Positions 49,039 through 58,316 of a stretch of 64,000 nt of DNA are shown piece after piece. Position 1 is the stretch's first letter. Each line of letters begins with the position of its first letter. Below the pieces are notes generated by a model. That model searched no databases and was not told where the DNA came from. It worked only from the letters and a program-made list of their open reading frames with translations. The position numbers and the translations under genes were made by a program. The stretch comes from Shinella sumterensis. Lineage in GTDB: Bacteria; Pseudomonadota; Alphaproteobacteria; Rhizobiales; Rhizobiaceae. The stretch is from positions 186,001 through 250,000 of the forward strand of contig NZ_MYFN02000001.1 in the NCBI RefSeq assembly GCF_004514425.2, written 5' to 3'.

Positions 49039-50229
49039 ATGAAGATCAGCAATATCGAGACCTTCCTGTTTCATCCCGGCAGCGGCAAGAACCTGCTGTT
49101 CGTGCGCGTCGAGACGTCCGATGGCACCTATGGCTGGGGCGAGGCCTATGTCGGCGTGAAGAAGGAAGCGATCGTCGAGAAGTACGTCAACGCCATGGCG
49201 CCTTATCTCGTCGGCCGCAGCCCCTACACGATCCGCCACATGGCGCAGGTCATGTTCGACGATTTCGCCATCCGTCGCACGTCGGTCGATTTCCTCTGTG
49301 CCTGGAGCGCCATCGAGATCGCGCTCTGGGATATCGTCGGCAAGCTCTCCAACCAGCCGGTCTATAATCTGCTGGGGGGCCCGGTGCGCGAGAAGGTTCG
49401 CATCTATGCGAATGGCTGGTGGTATGGCGTCACCAATATCGAAGAGACCGTGGAGCGGGCGCTGCAGGTCAAGGACATGGGTTACACCGCGCTGAAGTGG
49501 GATCCGTTCCCCGGCCCGTGGCGCACCTTCATCTCCCGCGAAGAAGAGGACTATGCGGTCGACAATGTCCGCGCGGTGCGCGAAGCACTCGGGCCTGATA
49601 TCGATCTCCTGATCGACGCGCATCGCCGCGTCGCGCCGCATCATGCCATCCGCGTGGCGCGCCGGCTCGAGGAATTCGGCATCTTCTGCTACGAGGAGCC
49701 CTGCCTTTCGGACAATATCGATCTCGTCGCCGAAGTGCGCCGCTCGATCGCCACGCCCGTCGTGACCGGCGAGACGCTCTATACGAAGGAGCAGTTCGCG
49801 CAGGTCTTCGAAAAGCGCGCGGCCGATATACTCAATCCGGATATCTGCGCTGTAGGCGGTATTCTCCAGATGCTCGACATCGCCGCCATGGCGCAGCCGC
49901 ACGCGATCGCGATCAGTCCGCACAACTATAACAGCCCCATCATCGGTCTCGCCGCGACGGTACATCTGTCCGCGCTTATCCCGAATTTCCTCATCGCCGA
50001 ATGCTTCATCAACCTGTCGGACGCCTGCGCGGAAATCGCCTCGCCGGGCCTGACGATCGAGGATGGCTGGGTCGACCTGCCGACCGGCCCGGGCCTTGGG
50101 GTGGACATCGATGTCGATGCCCTTCGCCGGCATCCCTACAAGGATTTCCCGCACAAGGACATGCGCCAGTACTGGGAAGAGTTCCCGCGCAAGAATTACG
50201 TCTGGGGCGTCGCGAACGTTACCCGTTGA
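49039..50229 (+). CDS. Mandelate racemase/muconate lactonizing (enolase-superfamily) dehydratase
   Basis: A 396-residue enolase-superfamily enzyme: lid domain (GSGKNLLFVRVETSDGTYGW, then GEAYVG) and TIM barrel with Lys/Trp-Asp in ALKWDPFPGP, metal ligands in LLIDAHRR (Asp), CYEEPCLSDN (Glu), VVTGETLYTK (Glu), then AISPHNYNSP (His base). The pattern suits the galactonate dehydratase/acid-sugar dehydratase subgroup, making 2-oxo-3-deoxy acids. In this cluster it would make the substrate for RraA-type aldolases; that order is inferred. Confidence 0.85.
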   Translation: MKISNIETFLFHPGSGKNLLFVRVETSDGTYGWGEAYVGVKKEAIVEKYVNAMAPYLVGRSPYTIRHMAQVMFDDFAIRRTSVDFLCAWSAIEIALWDIVGKLSNQPVYNLLGGPVREKVRIYANGWWYGVTNIEETVERALQVKDMGYTALKWDPFPGPWRTFISREEEDYAVDNVRAVREALGPDIDLLIDAHRRVAPHHAIRVARRLEEFGIFCYEEPCLSDNIDLVAEVRRSIATPVVTGETLYTKEQFAQVFEKRAADILNPDICAVGGILQMLDIAAMAQPHAIAISPHNYNSPIIGLAATVHLSALIPNFLIAECFINLSDACAEIASPGLTIEDGWVDLPTGPGLGVDIDVDALRRHPYKDFPHKDMRQYWEEFPRKNYVWGVANVTR

Positions 50230-50245
50230 GAACCGGAGACAGAAA

Positions 50246-50905
50246 ATGACCGATTTTGCTTTGACGCCCGAACTGCTGGCCCGCTACGAAACCGTGACCG
50301 CGGCAACCGCGCATGAAGCCATGGGCCGCAAGGGCGCGCTCGACTCCGCGATCAAGCCGATCCGCAGCGGCATGCGCGTGCTGGGGCCGGCCTTCACCTG
50401 CGTCTGCCCGCCCGGCGACAACCTGACGCTTCATGCGGCATTGAAGCTTGCCAAGCCTGGCGACGTGCTCGTCTGCGCGGCCGCGGGCTTTACCGAACAG
50501 GGCCTGTTCGGCGACGTCATGGCGAGCGCCGCCAAGGGCAAAGGCCTTGCAGGCCTGATCGTCGATGGCGGCGTGCGTGACGCCAGCGACATTCACAGGA
50601 TCGGCTTCCCGGTCTTCAGCCGCTCGATCTCGATCAAGGGTGCGGTCAAGGAAACGCTCGGGCCCTTGAACGAGCCGATCGTCCTCGGGGGCGAACTGGT
50701 TTCGCCGGGCGACCTCATCATCGGCGACGACGATGGGGTGGTGGTTATCCCGAAGGCGCTGATCGCCGAGACCGCAGACGCCTGTCTTGAGCGCGAGCAG
50801 AAGGAAATCCGATTCCGCGAAGCGCTCCTTCAGGGCAACACGACCTGGGAAATGCTCAACCTCAACGCCCTGATGGAAAAGAAGGGAAGCGCCTTCCGCC
50901 TGTAA
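50246..50905 (+). CDS. RraA/HMG-aldolase-family protein, copy 3
   Basis: A 219-residue member: RVLGPAFTCVCPPGDNLTLH, AAGFTEQGLFGDVMASAAKG, GLIVDGGVRDASDIHRIGFP (Arg-Asp pair), VSPGDLIIGDDDGVVVIP. It starts 16 bases after the dehydratase stop and ends 20 bases before the FAD-oxidase gene, so it is co-transcribed. It is the nearest relative of copy 2. Confidence 0.87.
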   Translation: MTDFALTPELLARYETVTAATAHEAMGRKGALDSAIKPIRSGMRVLGPAFTCVCPPGDNLTLHAALKLAKPGDVLVCAAAGFTEQGLFGDVMASAAKGKGLAGLIVDGGVRDASDIHRIGFPVFSRSISIKGAVKETLGPLNEPIVLGGELVSPGDLIIGDDDGVVVIPKALIAETADACLEREQKEIRFREALLQGNTTWEMLNLNALMEKKGSAFRL

Positions 50906-50925
50906 GCGGTGGGGCTTGCAACGGC

Positions 50926-52305
50926 ATGACCACTATCGATCAGACGATCAATGAGCTCGAAGCCCTTTTCGGAACGCGTGTCTCACGCGCCGAAGCGGTG
51001 CGCAAGCACCATGGCGACGATCTCTCCTATATTCCGGCCATGCTGCCGGATGCGGTGTTCTTCGCGGAAAGCACGAAGGATGTCAGCCAGGCACTTGCGA
51101 TCTGCAATGCCAATCGCACACCGGTCATACCCTTCGGCACGGGCACGTCGATCGAGGGGCAGACCCATGCCCTGAAGGGCGGCATCTCCATCGATGTCTC
51201 GGGCATGGCCGACATCCTCGCCGTGAACGAGGCGGACTTCGACGCCGTGGTGCAGCCGGGCGTTCGCCGCAAGCAGCTGAACGAGCATCTTCGCGCCACC
51301 GGCCTGAGCTTCCCTGTCGATCCGGGCGCGGACGCCTCGATCGGCGGCATGGCGGCGACCCGCGCCTCGGGTACGAACGCCGTGCGTTATGGAACGATGC
51401 GCGAGAACGTGCTGGCGCTGGAAGTGGTGTTGCCGGACGGCAAGGTCATCCGGACCGGAACCCGCGCCCGCAAGTCCTCGACCGGCTACGATCTGACCAA
51501 GCTCTTCGTCGGCTCGGAAGGCACGCTCGGCATCATTACGGAGGCGACCGTGCGGCTTCATCCGATCCCGGTGGCCATCTCGTCTGCCGTCTGCACGTTC
51601 GGCTCTCTTCAGGGGGCTGTGGACGCGGTCATCGCGACCATGCAGTCCGGCGTTCCGATGGCCCGCATCGAGTTTCTCGATGAGGTCGCCATCGAGGCGG
51701 CCAACCACTATTCCAAGCTCAGCCTGAAGATCGCGCCGACGCTGTTCCTCGAATTCCACGGAACGGAAACGGGCATCAAGGAGCAGGCGGAAACGGTCGA
51801 GGCCATCGCCGCCGAATATGGGGCGGACGGCTTCGAATGGGCCTCGCGCCCGGAGGATCGCAATCGGCTCTGGCAGGCGCGGCACGATTCCAGCCACGCC
51901 ACACGGGCGCTGCGTCCTGGCTCGGCGAACTTCGTGACGGATGCCTGCGTGCCGATCTCCGCGCTTGCGGACAACATTCTGGCCGCGCGCGCGGATGCCG
52001 ATCAGTCGTTCCTGCGCACGAAGATCAACGGTCATGTCGGCGACGGCAATTTCCACGTCAACTATCTCGTCATGCCGGGTGCGGCGGACGAGATCCGCGA
52101 AGCCGAGCGGCTTGCGGCGCGCGTGGTGGAACGCGCGCTCGAAAGCGGGGGCACCGCCAGCGGCGAGCATGGCATCGGCATCGGCAAGCTGAAGTTCATG
52201 CGCCGCGAACACGGGCCTGCGCTGGAAAGCATGGTCGCCCTCAAGCACGCCTTCGATCCGAACGACATCATGAATCCCGGCAAGCTCGGCTCGCTGCCCG
52301 ACTAG
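50926..52305 (+). CDS. FAD-linked oxidase (D-lactate/glycolate dehydrogenase, GlcD type)
   Basis: A 459-residue two-domain VAO-family enzyme. PCMH FAD domain: TPVIPFGTGTSIEGQTHALK, VDPGADASIGGMAATRASGT, VLPDGKVIRTGTRARKSSTG, YDLTKLFVGSEGTLGIIT; C-terminal domain: KINGHVGDGNFHVNYLVMPG (metal-binding His pair) and TASGEHGIGIGKLKFMRREH. It oxidises a D-2-hydroxy acid to the 2-oxo acid. The coding sequence follows copy 3 closely and leads to the second binding-protein gene. Confidence 0.9.
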   Translation: MTTIDQTINELEALFGTRVSRAEAVRKHHGDDLSYIPAMLPDAVFFAESTKDVSQALAICNANRTPVIPFGTGTSIEGQTHALKGGISIDVSGMADILAVNEADFDAVVQPGVRRKQLNEHLRATGLSFPVDPGADASIGGMAATRASGTNAVRYGTMRENVLALEVVLPDGKVIRTGTRARKSSTGYDLTKLFVGSEGTLGIITEATVRLHPIPVAISSAVCTFGSLQGAVDAVIATMQSGVPMARIEFLDEVAIEAANHYSKLSLKIAPTLFLEFHGTETGIKEQAETVEAIAAEYGADGFEWASRPEDRNRLWQARHDSSHATRALRPGSANFVTDACVPISALADNILAARADADQSFLRTKINGHVGDGNFHVNYLVMPGAADEIREAERLAARVVERALESGGTASGEHGIGIGKLKFMRREHGPALESMVALKHAFDPNDIMNPGKLGSLPD

Positions 52306-52346
52306 CCGGATCTCCCATAAAACATCCTCATGAGAAGGAACTTGCA

Positions 52347-53369
52347 ATGACACAGTCCCCGGAATTGACCCGGCGCAGTCTTCTCGCCGCAGGCCTTGGT
52401 GCCGGTGTTTCAATCGGGCTCGGCCTGCCGGCATTCGCCGCGCAGAGGGAAATCAACATCGGCATCAATACCGGCCTGCCGTTTCTTCCCTACGCCGTTG
52501 CCGAACAGCTCGACCTGTTCAATACGACCGCAAAGGATCTCGGCGTCACGGATGCCACCTTCGCGATCCGCCGCATCAACGTGGCTACCGCACTGATCGA
52601 CGCCATTCTCACGCAGAACGTCCAGTTCGGCACGCTCGGCAACCAGGCGCTCCTCAACACCTGGGCCAAGACGCGGGGCAACGTGAACTTCCGCGGTATC
52701 TCGGCCTACTGGAAAGGCAAGTTCTCGGTCTTTTCCAACACGGACAGGATCAAGAGTTTCGCGGACATCGGGCCGGACGACAAGATCGCCGTCCAGGGGC
52801 CGAAAAGCGCGCAGGCGCTTTACGTCAAGCTGGCTGCCATGCACTATTTCGGGCCGGATCAGGCACACCGCTTCGACAACCAGCTCGTTCTGTTGCCGCA
52901 CACCGAGGCGGTGACGGCGCTGACGCGGTCGGATGCCATCCAGGTCTATATGGGGATTTCCCCTTATTCGGAATTCGTTGCGAAATCGCCGCGGGTTCAC
53001 CTTCTGGCGACCTCGCGCGACTTCGCCGATCCGGCGACCACCAATGCTTTCCTCGGCGCCATCGAGCCTGTTTACACGGCGCACCCCGATGTTCCGGCCG
53101 TGATCATCGAGACCCTGAACCGTGCCAACAAGATTATCCTTGAGGATCCCGCACAGGCGACCAAACTGTATTCCGCCGCGGAAAAGACGCCTCTGTCGTT
53201 TGACGAGTTGCGCGCTGTCATCGCGGCGAGCAATGATGATTATGCCACCGTGCCGAACGGCCTCATGAAGGTGGCGAATGTCATGAGCGAGCTTGGAGAC
53301 CTGAAGGATGTTCCCGCGTCCTGGAAAGACTTCTTCATCGGCCCGATCACGCAAACCGAAGGCAGTTGA
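52347..53369 (+). CDS. Second taurine/nitrate-type substrate-binding protein (Tat-exported)
   Basis: A 340-residue binding protein paralogous to 42739-43749: LTRRSLLAAGLGAGVSIGLG (twin-arginine signal, cleavage near FAAQR), INIGINTGLPFLPYAVAEQL, GPDDKIAVQGPKSAQALYVK, LLPHTEAVTALTRSDAIQVY. AAGGAACTTGCA precedes the ATG. Only one permease/ATPase set of this class is present in the window, so this protein probably feeds the same transporter with a different ligand. Confidence 0.88.
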   Translation: MTQSPELTRRSLLAAGLGAGVSIGLGLPAFAAQREINIGINTGLPFLPYAVAEQLDLFNTTAKDLGVTDATFAIRRINVATALIDAILTQNVQFGTLGNQALLNTWAKTRGNVNFRGISAYWKGKFSVFSNTDRIKSFADIGPDDKIAVQGPKSAQALYVKLAAMHYFGPDQAHRFDNQLVLLPHTEAVTALTRSDAIQVYMGISPYSEFVAKSPRVHLLATSRDFADPATTNAFLGAIEPVYTAHPDVPAVIIETLNRANKIILEDPAQATKLYSAAEKTPLSFDELRAVIAASNDDYATVPNGLMKVANVMSELGDLKDVPASWKDFFIGPITQTEGS

Positions 53370-53395
53370 TCTCACCTGAACAGGAGCAGAGCCTC

Positions 53396-55756
53396 ATGTT
53401 GCCAACGCCCGAGCGGCAGACGATCGCGACCCATTGGGGTCTCTACCGGCCGAAGATGGTCGATGGCACGATCGCGCGCCTCGATCCCTTCGAGCTGGAC
53501 AAGGATCCCGTGCCGCTTGCAGAGGGGCTGGTCGAGGCCCACTCCGCGCCGTCGCGCATCCTGAGGCCGGCGGTGCGGCAGTCGTTCCTCCAGGCGCGCG
53601 AGGCAGGACGCCGCGGTGCCGGCGATGGCGCGGGCAGGGGCTATGAGCCCTTCGTCGAGCTGCCCTGGGACGAGGCGCTCGACCTCGCGGCCGCCGAGCT
53701 GGATTACGTACGCCGTACCTTCGGCAACAAGGGCATTTATGGCGGTTCCTACGGCTGGAGTTCGGCCGGACGGTTCCACCACGCGCAGAGCCAGGTGCAT
53801 CGTTTCCTCAACAGCATCGGCGGCTATACGCGGTCGGTGCAGAACTACAGCTTCGCCGCCGCGGACATGATCCTTCCGCATGTCATCGGGAGCCGGAAGG
53901 GCCTGATCGACGGCCACACGTCATGGGAGCGGCTCGTCTTACACGCGAAGATCGTCGTGATGTTCGGCGGCGCCCCGCTGCGCAATGCGCAGGTCGGCTC
54001 CGGCGGCGTGGCGTCGCATATCGTTCGTGAGGCGATGGAGCTTTCCGCCGCCAATGGCGTGCGGGTCGTCTCCGTTTCGCCGATCAGGGACGATACGGCG
54101 GGCGATAATGTCGAATGGCTTCCTATCCGCCCGGGAACCGACACGGCCATGCTGCTGGCGATGATGCAGGTTCTCATCGCCGAGGGACGTGCCGATCTCG
54201 ACTTCCTGTCGCGCTATACGGTCGGCTACGACAAGCTCGCGGCCTATGTGACCGGTGCCGTGGACGGACTGCCGAAGACGCCGCAATGGGCCGCCGACAT
54301 CTGCGGGGTACCCGGCGAGACCATCCGGGGCCTCGCTCTTGCGATGGCCGGTACGCGCAGCTTCCTCATGATGTCATGGTCCTTGCAACGCGCGGATTTC
54401 GGTGAGCAGCCCTATTGGGCAAGCGTCGCGCTCGCCGCAATGCTCGGGCAGATCGGTCTGCCGGGCGGGGGTTTCGGGTTCGGTTACGCCTGCGCCAACG
54501 GTATCGGCAATGCGATACCGGACGTCAAATGGCCCTCCCTGCCGCAAGGCACGAACGCGGTCTCCGATTATATCCCCGTTGCACGTATCGCCGATGCGCT
54601 CCTGCATCCCGGCGAGGGCTACGATTTCAACGGCGAGAGCCGGGTCTATCCGGACCTGAAGCTCATCTACTGGGCGGGCGGAAACCCCTTCCACCATCAC
54701 CAGGACCTCAACCGGCTCCGCCGTGCCTGGCAGAAGCCGGAGACCGTCATCATCAACGACAGCTGGTGGAACCCGCTTGCGCGCCATGCGGACATTGTGT
54801 TTCCGGCGACGACGACGCTCGAGCGCAACGATATCGCCTGCTCGGCGCGCGATCTGTTCATCGCAGCCTCCCATGCAAGCCTTGTTCCGGCCGGCGAAGC
54901 GCGGGATGACCACGCGATCTTCGCGGGCCTGGCCGATCGGCTCGGTGCACGCGATGCGTTCACCGGTGGGCGGGATATCGAATCCTGGCTCCGGCACATG
55001 TATTCCAACGCCCGGCAGATGGCGGCCGGTATCGGTCATGAACTGCCGGAATTCGAACGCTTCTGGTCGCAAGGCGTCGCCCTCCTGCCGCCGCCTCCGC
55101 CGGCGGAACAGACGGATCTGCTCGGCGCCTTCCGCGACGATCCGGAAAAGCATGCGCTGGACACCCCGTCCGGCAAGATCGAGCTCTACTCCGAGACGGT
55201 CGCCGGCTTCGGATATGACGATTGCCCGGGGCATCCGGCGTGGCTTGCGCCAAGGGAATGGCTGGGGGCGCCGCTGGCCGCCCGCTACCCGCTCCATCTT
55301 CTCTCCAACCAGCCCAAACGCCGGCTGCACAGCCAGTATGATGTCGCGGCCCATTCGCGGAGCGGCAAGGTGCATGACCGCGAGGTGATGCGCATGCATC
55401 CCGACGATGCGGCCGCACGGGGGCTTGCCGATGGCGACGTGGTGAAGGTCTTTAACGATCGTGGCGCCTGCTTGGCTGCTGTAGAGACAAGCGACGATCT
55501 TCTGCCTGGTGTCGTCCAGCTCGCCACCGGCGCCTGGTATGACCCCTTACCGGCCGCCGCCGACGATCCACAACCCTTGGAAATCCACGGCAATCCCAAC
55601 GTCCTGACGGCGGATGTCGGCACATCGCGTCTCGCCCAGGGGCCGAGTGCACAATCCTGCCTCGTCCAGGTGGAGCGGTTCGATGCGCCGCTGCCGCCCG
55701 TCCAGGCCTTTACCCCTCCACCCTTCGTGTCTCGGCTGCGCGACACGAAGGCTTGA
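53396..55756 (+). CDS. Molybdopterin-dependent oxidoreductase, biotin-sulfoxide/TMAO/DMSO reductase type (BisC-like)
   Basis: A 786-residue molybdenum enzyme of the DMSO reductase family without a Tat signal or N-terminal iron-sulfur Cys motif, as in cytoplasmic BisC. The likely Mo-ligand serine is in GIYGGSYGWSSAGRFHHAQS. Other family segments: DETAGDNVEWLPIRPGTDT-like loop (DDTAGDNVEWLPIRPGTD), GLPGGGFGFGYACANGIGN, HRLHSQYD-like RLHSQYDVAA, GLADGDVVKVFNDRG. It reduces an S- or N-oxide, or oxidises the reverse. GGAGCAGAGCCTC precedes the ATG at 53396; a TTG ten codons earlier overlaps the previous gene. Confidence 0.87.
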   Translation: MLPTPERQTIATHWGLYRPKMVDGTIARLDPFELDKDPVPLAEGLVEAHSAPSRILRPAVRQSFLQAREAGRRGAGDGAGRGYEPFVELPWDEALDLAAAELDYVRRTFGNKGIYGGSYGWSSAGRFHHAQSQVHRFLNSIGGYTRSVQNYSFAAADMILPHVIGSRKGLIDGHTSWERLVLHAKIVVMFGGAPLRNAQVGSGGVASHIVREAMELSAANGVRVVSVSPIRDDTAGDNVEWLPIRPGTDTAMLLAMMQVLIAEGRADLDFLSRYTVGYDKLAAYVTGAVDGLPKTPQWAADICGVPGETIRGLALAMAGTRSFLMMSWSLQRADFGEQPYWASVALAAMLGQIGLPGGGFGFGYACANGIGNAIPDVKWPSLPQGTNAVSDYIPVARIADALLHPGEGYDFNGESRVYPDLKLIYWAGGNPFHHHQDLNRLRRAWQKPETVIINDSWWNPLARHADIVFPATTTLERNDIACSARDLFIAASHASLVPAGEARDDHAIFAGLADRLGARDAFTGGRDIESWLRHMYSNARQMAAGIGHELPEFERFWSQGVALLPPPPPAEQTDLLGAFRDDPEKHALDTPSGKIELYSETVAGFGYDDCPGHPAWLAPREWLGAPLAARYPLHLLSNQPKRRLHSQYDVAAHSRSGKVHDREVMRMHPDDAAARGLADGDVVKVFNDRGACLAAVETSDDLLPGVVQLATGAWYDPLPAAADDPQPLEIHGNPNVLTADVGTSRLAQGPSAQSCLVQVERFDAPLPPVQAFTPPPFVSRLRDTKA

Positions 55757-55784
55757 CGAAACCCATCATTCTCCAGGAGCCACC

Positions 55785-56477
55785 ATGGTCGCGCCTGCCT
55801 CTCATGTCCTTTCTGCCGATCCTTTGGCCCTTGCCTTCGATGCTTTCCAGCCGGCCACCGTTTCGGATGCCATGTTTTCGCTCGGCCTGAAGGACAGCGC
55901 GCTGGATCCGACCGTCCGGCTGGTTTCGGGACGGCGCATTCTCGGCCGCGCCCGCACTGTCGGCCGCACGCCGATCACCGCCAATGCAGGTCAGGCCGAA
56001 TTGGCGAAGGACTATGCCTTCGCGATCCAGCAGGTCATCGACGGCTGCAAGCCGGGCACGGTGATGGTGATCGCGACGCAGGGGATCGCATCCCACGCCA
56101 ACTGGGGTGGCAACATGGCCCACCGCGCCAGCCACCTCGGCGCCGTCGGCCTGGTCACCGATGGCGCCTTGCGTGATGTCGAAGAGATGGAAGGTTATGG
56201 ACTGACGGTCTTTGCCCAGGGAACCTCCGTGCGCGCCGGACAACACCGCTTCGCCACCACGGTGGCCAACGGGCCTGTCATCTGCGGCGGCGTCTATGTG
56301 CGGCCCGACGACATCATTCTGGGCGACCGCGACGGCGTGCTCGTCATTCCGCCGGAACATGCCGGGGACATCGCCCGCAAGTCGGCCGAACTCCTCGGCA
56401 TCGAAAAGGAGATGCAGGCGTTCATGGACAGTGGCGCCTCGCTCTACGATGCGGTCCAGAAATACAAGGTCCGCTGA
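55785..56477 (+). CDS. RraA/HMG-aldolase-family protein, copy 4
   Basis: A 230-residue member: FQPATVSDAMFSLGLKDSAL, GRRILGRARTVGRTPITANA, VMVIATQGIASHANWGGNMA, GLVTDGALRDVEEMEGYGLT (Arg-Asp pair), VRPDDIILGDRDGVLVIPPE. GGAGCCACC precedes the ATG. It is the last gene of the cluster. Sequence differs clearly from copies 2 and 3, so a separate substrate is likely. Confidence 0.85.
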   Translation: MVAPASHVLSADPLALAFDAFQPATVSDAMFSLGLKDSALDPTVRLVSGRRILGRARTVGRTPITANAGQAELAKDYAFAIQQVIDGCKPGTVMVIATQGIASHANWGGNMAHRASHLGAVGLVTDGALRDVEEMEGYGLTVFAQGTSVRAGQHRFATTVANGPVICGGVYVRPDDIILGDRDGVLVIPPEHAGDIARKSAELLGIEKEMQAFMDSGASLYDAVQKYKVR

Positions 56478-56562
56478 GATGGTGCGCTCTGCTTTCGCTT
56501 GACCTGACTTCCTGCGCACGACGCCGCCGCTTGGACGAAGGGCCGCGCGACGTCGTCAATGC

Positions 56563-58152
56563 CTAGGAGACCACCCAGCATTTTGTCAGCGCATGTCCAC
56601 CCATGAGCTCGCCGTTCGGATCGTCGATCCAGCCGCCGACGCGCGGGGTCGTCGCATCGATATAGTTGTTGAACATGGGGACGATCACGCCTCCCTGGTC
56701 GCGCAGGATGACGGCTGCCTGGCGGTACAGAGCCTTGCGCTTGTCGGTATCGAGTTCGGCGCGTGCGCCAATGATCAGCTTGTCGAAGTCCTCCCGGAAG
56801 AACCTTGTGTCGTTCCATTCCGCGCCGGAGAGATAGGCGAGAGAATACACTTGATCCTGCGTGGGGCGTCCGGTCCAGTAGGACATCGAGAACGGCTGCT
56901 TGTTCCACACATCCGACCAATAGCCGTCGCCCGGCTCGCGCTTGATCTCGAGCGTGATGCCGCACTTGGCGGCGCTCTGCTGGAAGAGCTGGGCGGCGTC
57001 CACCGCACCGGGAAAGGCGACCTCCGACGTGCGCAAAAGGATGGACCCGCTGTGGCCGGATTTCTTGTAGTGCTCCGCGGCCTTTTCCGGATCGAACACC
57101 CGCTGTTCGATATCATCGTCGAACAGCGGGTAGCCTTTGATCATTGGCGTGTCGTTGCCGACCGTGCCGTAGCCGCCGAGGATCTTCTCGACCATCTCCT
57201 CACGATCGACGGCGTACTTCAAGGCCAGCCGCAAGTCGTTGTTATCGAAGGGGGCGGTGTCGCAATGGGCAATCATCACGTAATGACCCTTGCCCGGCAC
57301 GTTGCGGATCGTGACGCCCGGCACGCGCTCCACGAGCTCCACGACCTTGGGCTCGACCCGGTTGATCATGTCGATCTGGCCGCCTTGCAGGGCGGCTGTG
57401 CGCGCGGTTGAATCGTTCATCACGATGATTTCGATGCTGTCGGCGTGGCCGCGCACATCGCTGCCCCAGTAGCCTTCGTGCTTTTCGCCGACATGGCGCA
57501 CGCCCGGCTCGTTGACGACGATCTTGTAGGGGCCGGTGCCGATCGCTGCCGTCGGGTCGTCCTTGCCGCCATTCGGCTGGATCATCAGGTGATAATCACC
57601 GACCACGTAGGGCAGGTCGGCATTGGGCTCTTTCAGCGTAATAACGATGTTGCGCCCGTCGGCCTTCACCGTCTCGAATGCGGAGACAAAGGGCAGCGCT
57701 GCCGATTTGGAGTTCTTATCCGCGTGGCGCTCGAAAGTCGCGACGATGTCTTCGGGTGTCAGGACCTTGCCATTGTGGAAGGTGACGTCCTGGCGGATCT
57801 TGAACGTCCAGGTCCTGGCATCGCGCGAGGCCTCGTAGGCTTCCGCCAGGCGGTACTCGATCTCGCCGGCCGGCGAGATCTCGAGCAGCTGTTCGCCCCA
57901 ACAGCGCCCGAGCGTATACGGCACCTGGCTTGCCCATGTCGCGGGGTCGAGGCTGTCGGTTGCCGCACCGCCGACCATCCCGGCCCGCAATACCCCGCCC
58001 TTTACGGGAGACTGGGCCGCAGCGGCGCGCGCGAGCATCGTGTTCGCAGCCGCCGCCGACAGGCCGAGCGCTGCGGCACGTCCGAGAAAATCCCGTCGGT
58101 TCAGCCGCCCGCCGAGAAGAAGCCGGCTGAGTTGATCGAGGTCTCTGGACAT
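56563..58152 (-). CDS. Family-5 (dipeptide/nickel-type) ABC substrate-binding protein, orphan
   Basis: A 529-residue binding protein: Tat-type N-terminus LNRRDFLGRAAALGLSAAAA, cleavage near ARAAAAQ, then ATDSLDPATWASQVPYTLGR, TFHNGKVLTPEDIVATFERH, DDPTAAIGTGPYKIVVNEPG, NDLRLALKYAVDREEMVEKI. AGAAGGGAAG precedes the ATG at 58152; an earlier in-frame ATG lacks a site. It usually pairs with two permeases and two ATPases, none of which lies nearby. Convergent to the RraA cluster. Confidence 0.88.
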   Translation of the reverse strand: MSRDLDQLSRLLLGGRLNRRDFLGRAAALGLSAAAANTMLARAAAAQSPVKGGVLRAGMVGGAATDSLDPATWASQVPYTLGRCWGEQLLEISPAGEIEYRLAEAYEASRDARTWTFKIRQDVTFHNGKVLTPEDIVATFERHADKNSKSAALPFVSAFETVKADGRNIVITLKEPNADLPYVVGDYHLMIQPNGGKDDPTAAIGTGPYKIVVNEPGVRHVGEKHEGYWGSDVRGHADSIEIIVMNDSTARTAALQGGQIDMINRVEPKVVELVERVPGVTIRNVPGKGHYVMIAHCDTAPFDNNDLRLALKYAVDREEMVEKILGGYGTVGNDTPMIKGYPLFDDDIEQRVFDPEKAAEHYKKSGHSGSILLRTSEVAFPGAVDAAQLFQQSAAKCGITLEIKREPGDGYWSDVWNKQPFSMSYWTGRPTQDQVYSLAYLSGAEWNDTRFFREDFDKLIIGARAELDTDKRKALYRQAAVILRDQGGVIVPMFNNYIDATTPRVGGWIDDPNGELMGGHALTKCWVVS

Positions 58153-58316
58153 GCGCGCTTCCCTTCTGACAAGATCTCCACGGCCATCTTGCATGCCTGT
58201 GGAGCTCTTTGCCAAGTGGGTAGAACGATTTTTTGAGAGGCGGGCGCAAGCGGCCAGCCGGTCGGCTGATTCTATCGGGAAGTCTGCGAAAACAGCGAGC
58301 CAAAGAGGTTGGTTCG

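Noticed and set aside
53366-53395. TTG start for the BisC-like gene, ten codons before the chosen ATG
   Set aside because: It overlaps the previous stop and lacks a ribosome-binding site, while the ATG has GGAGCAG at the right distance.
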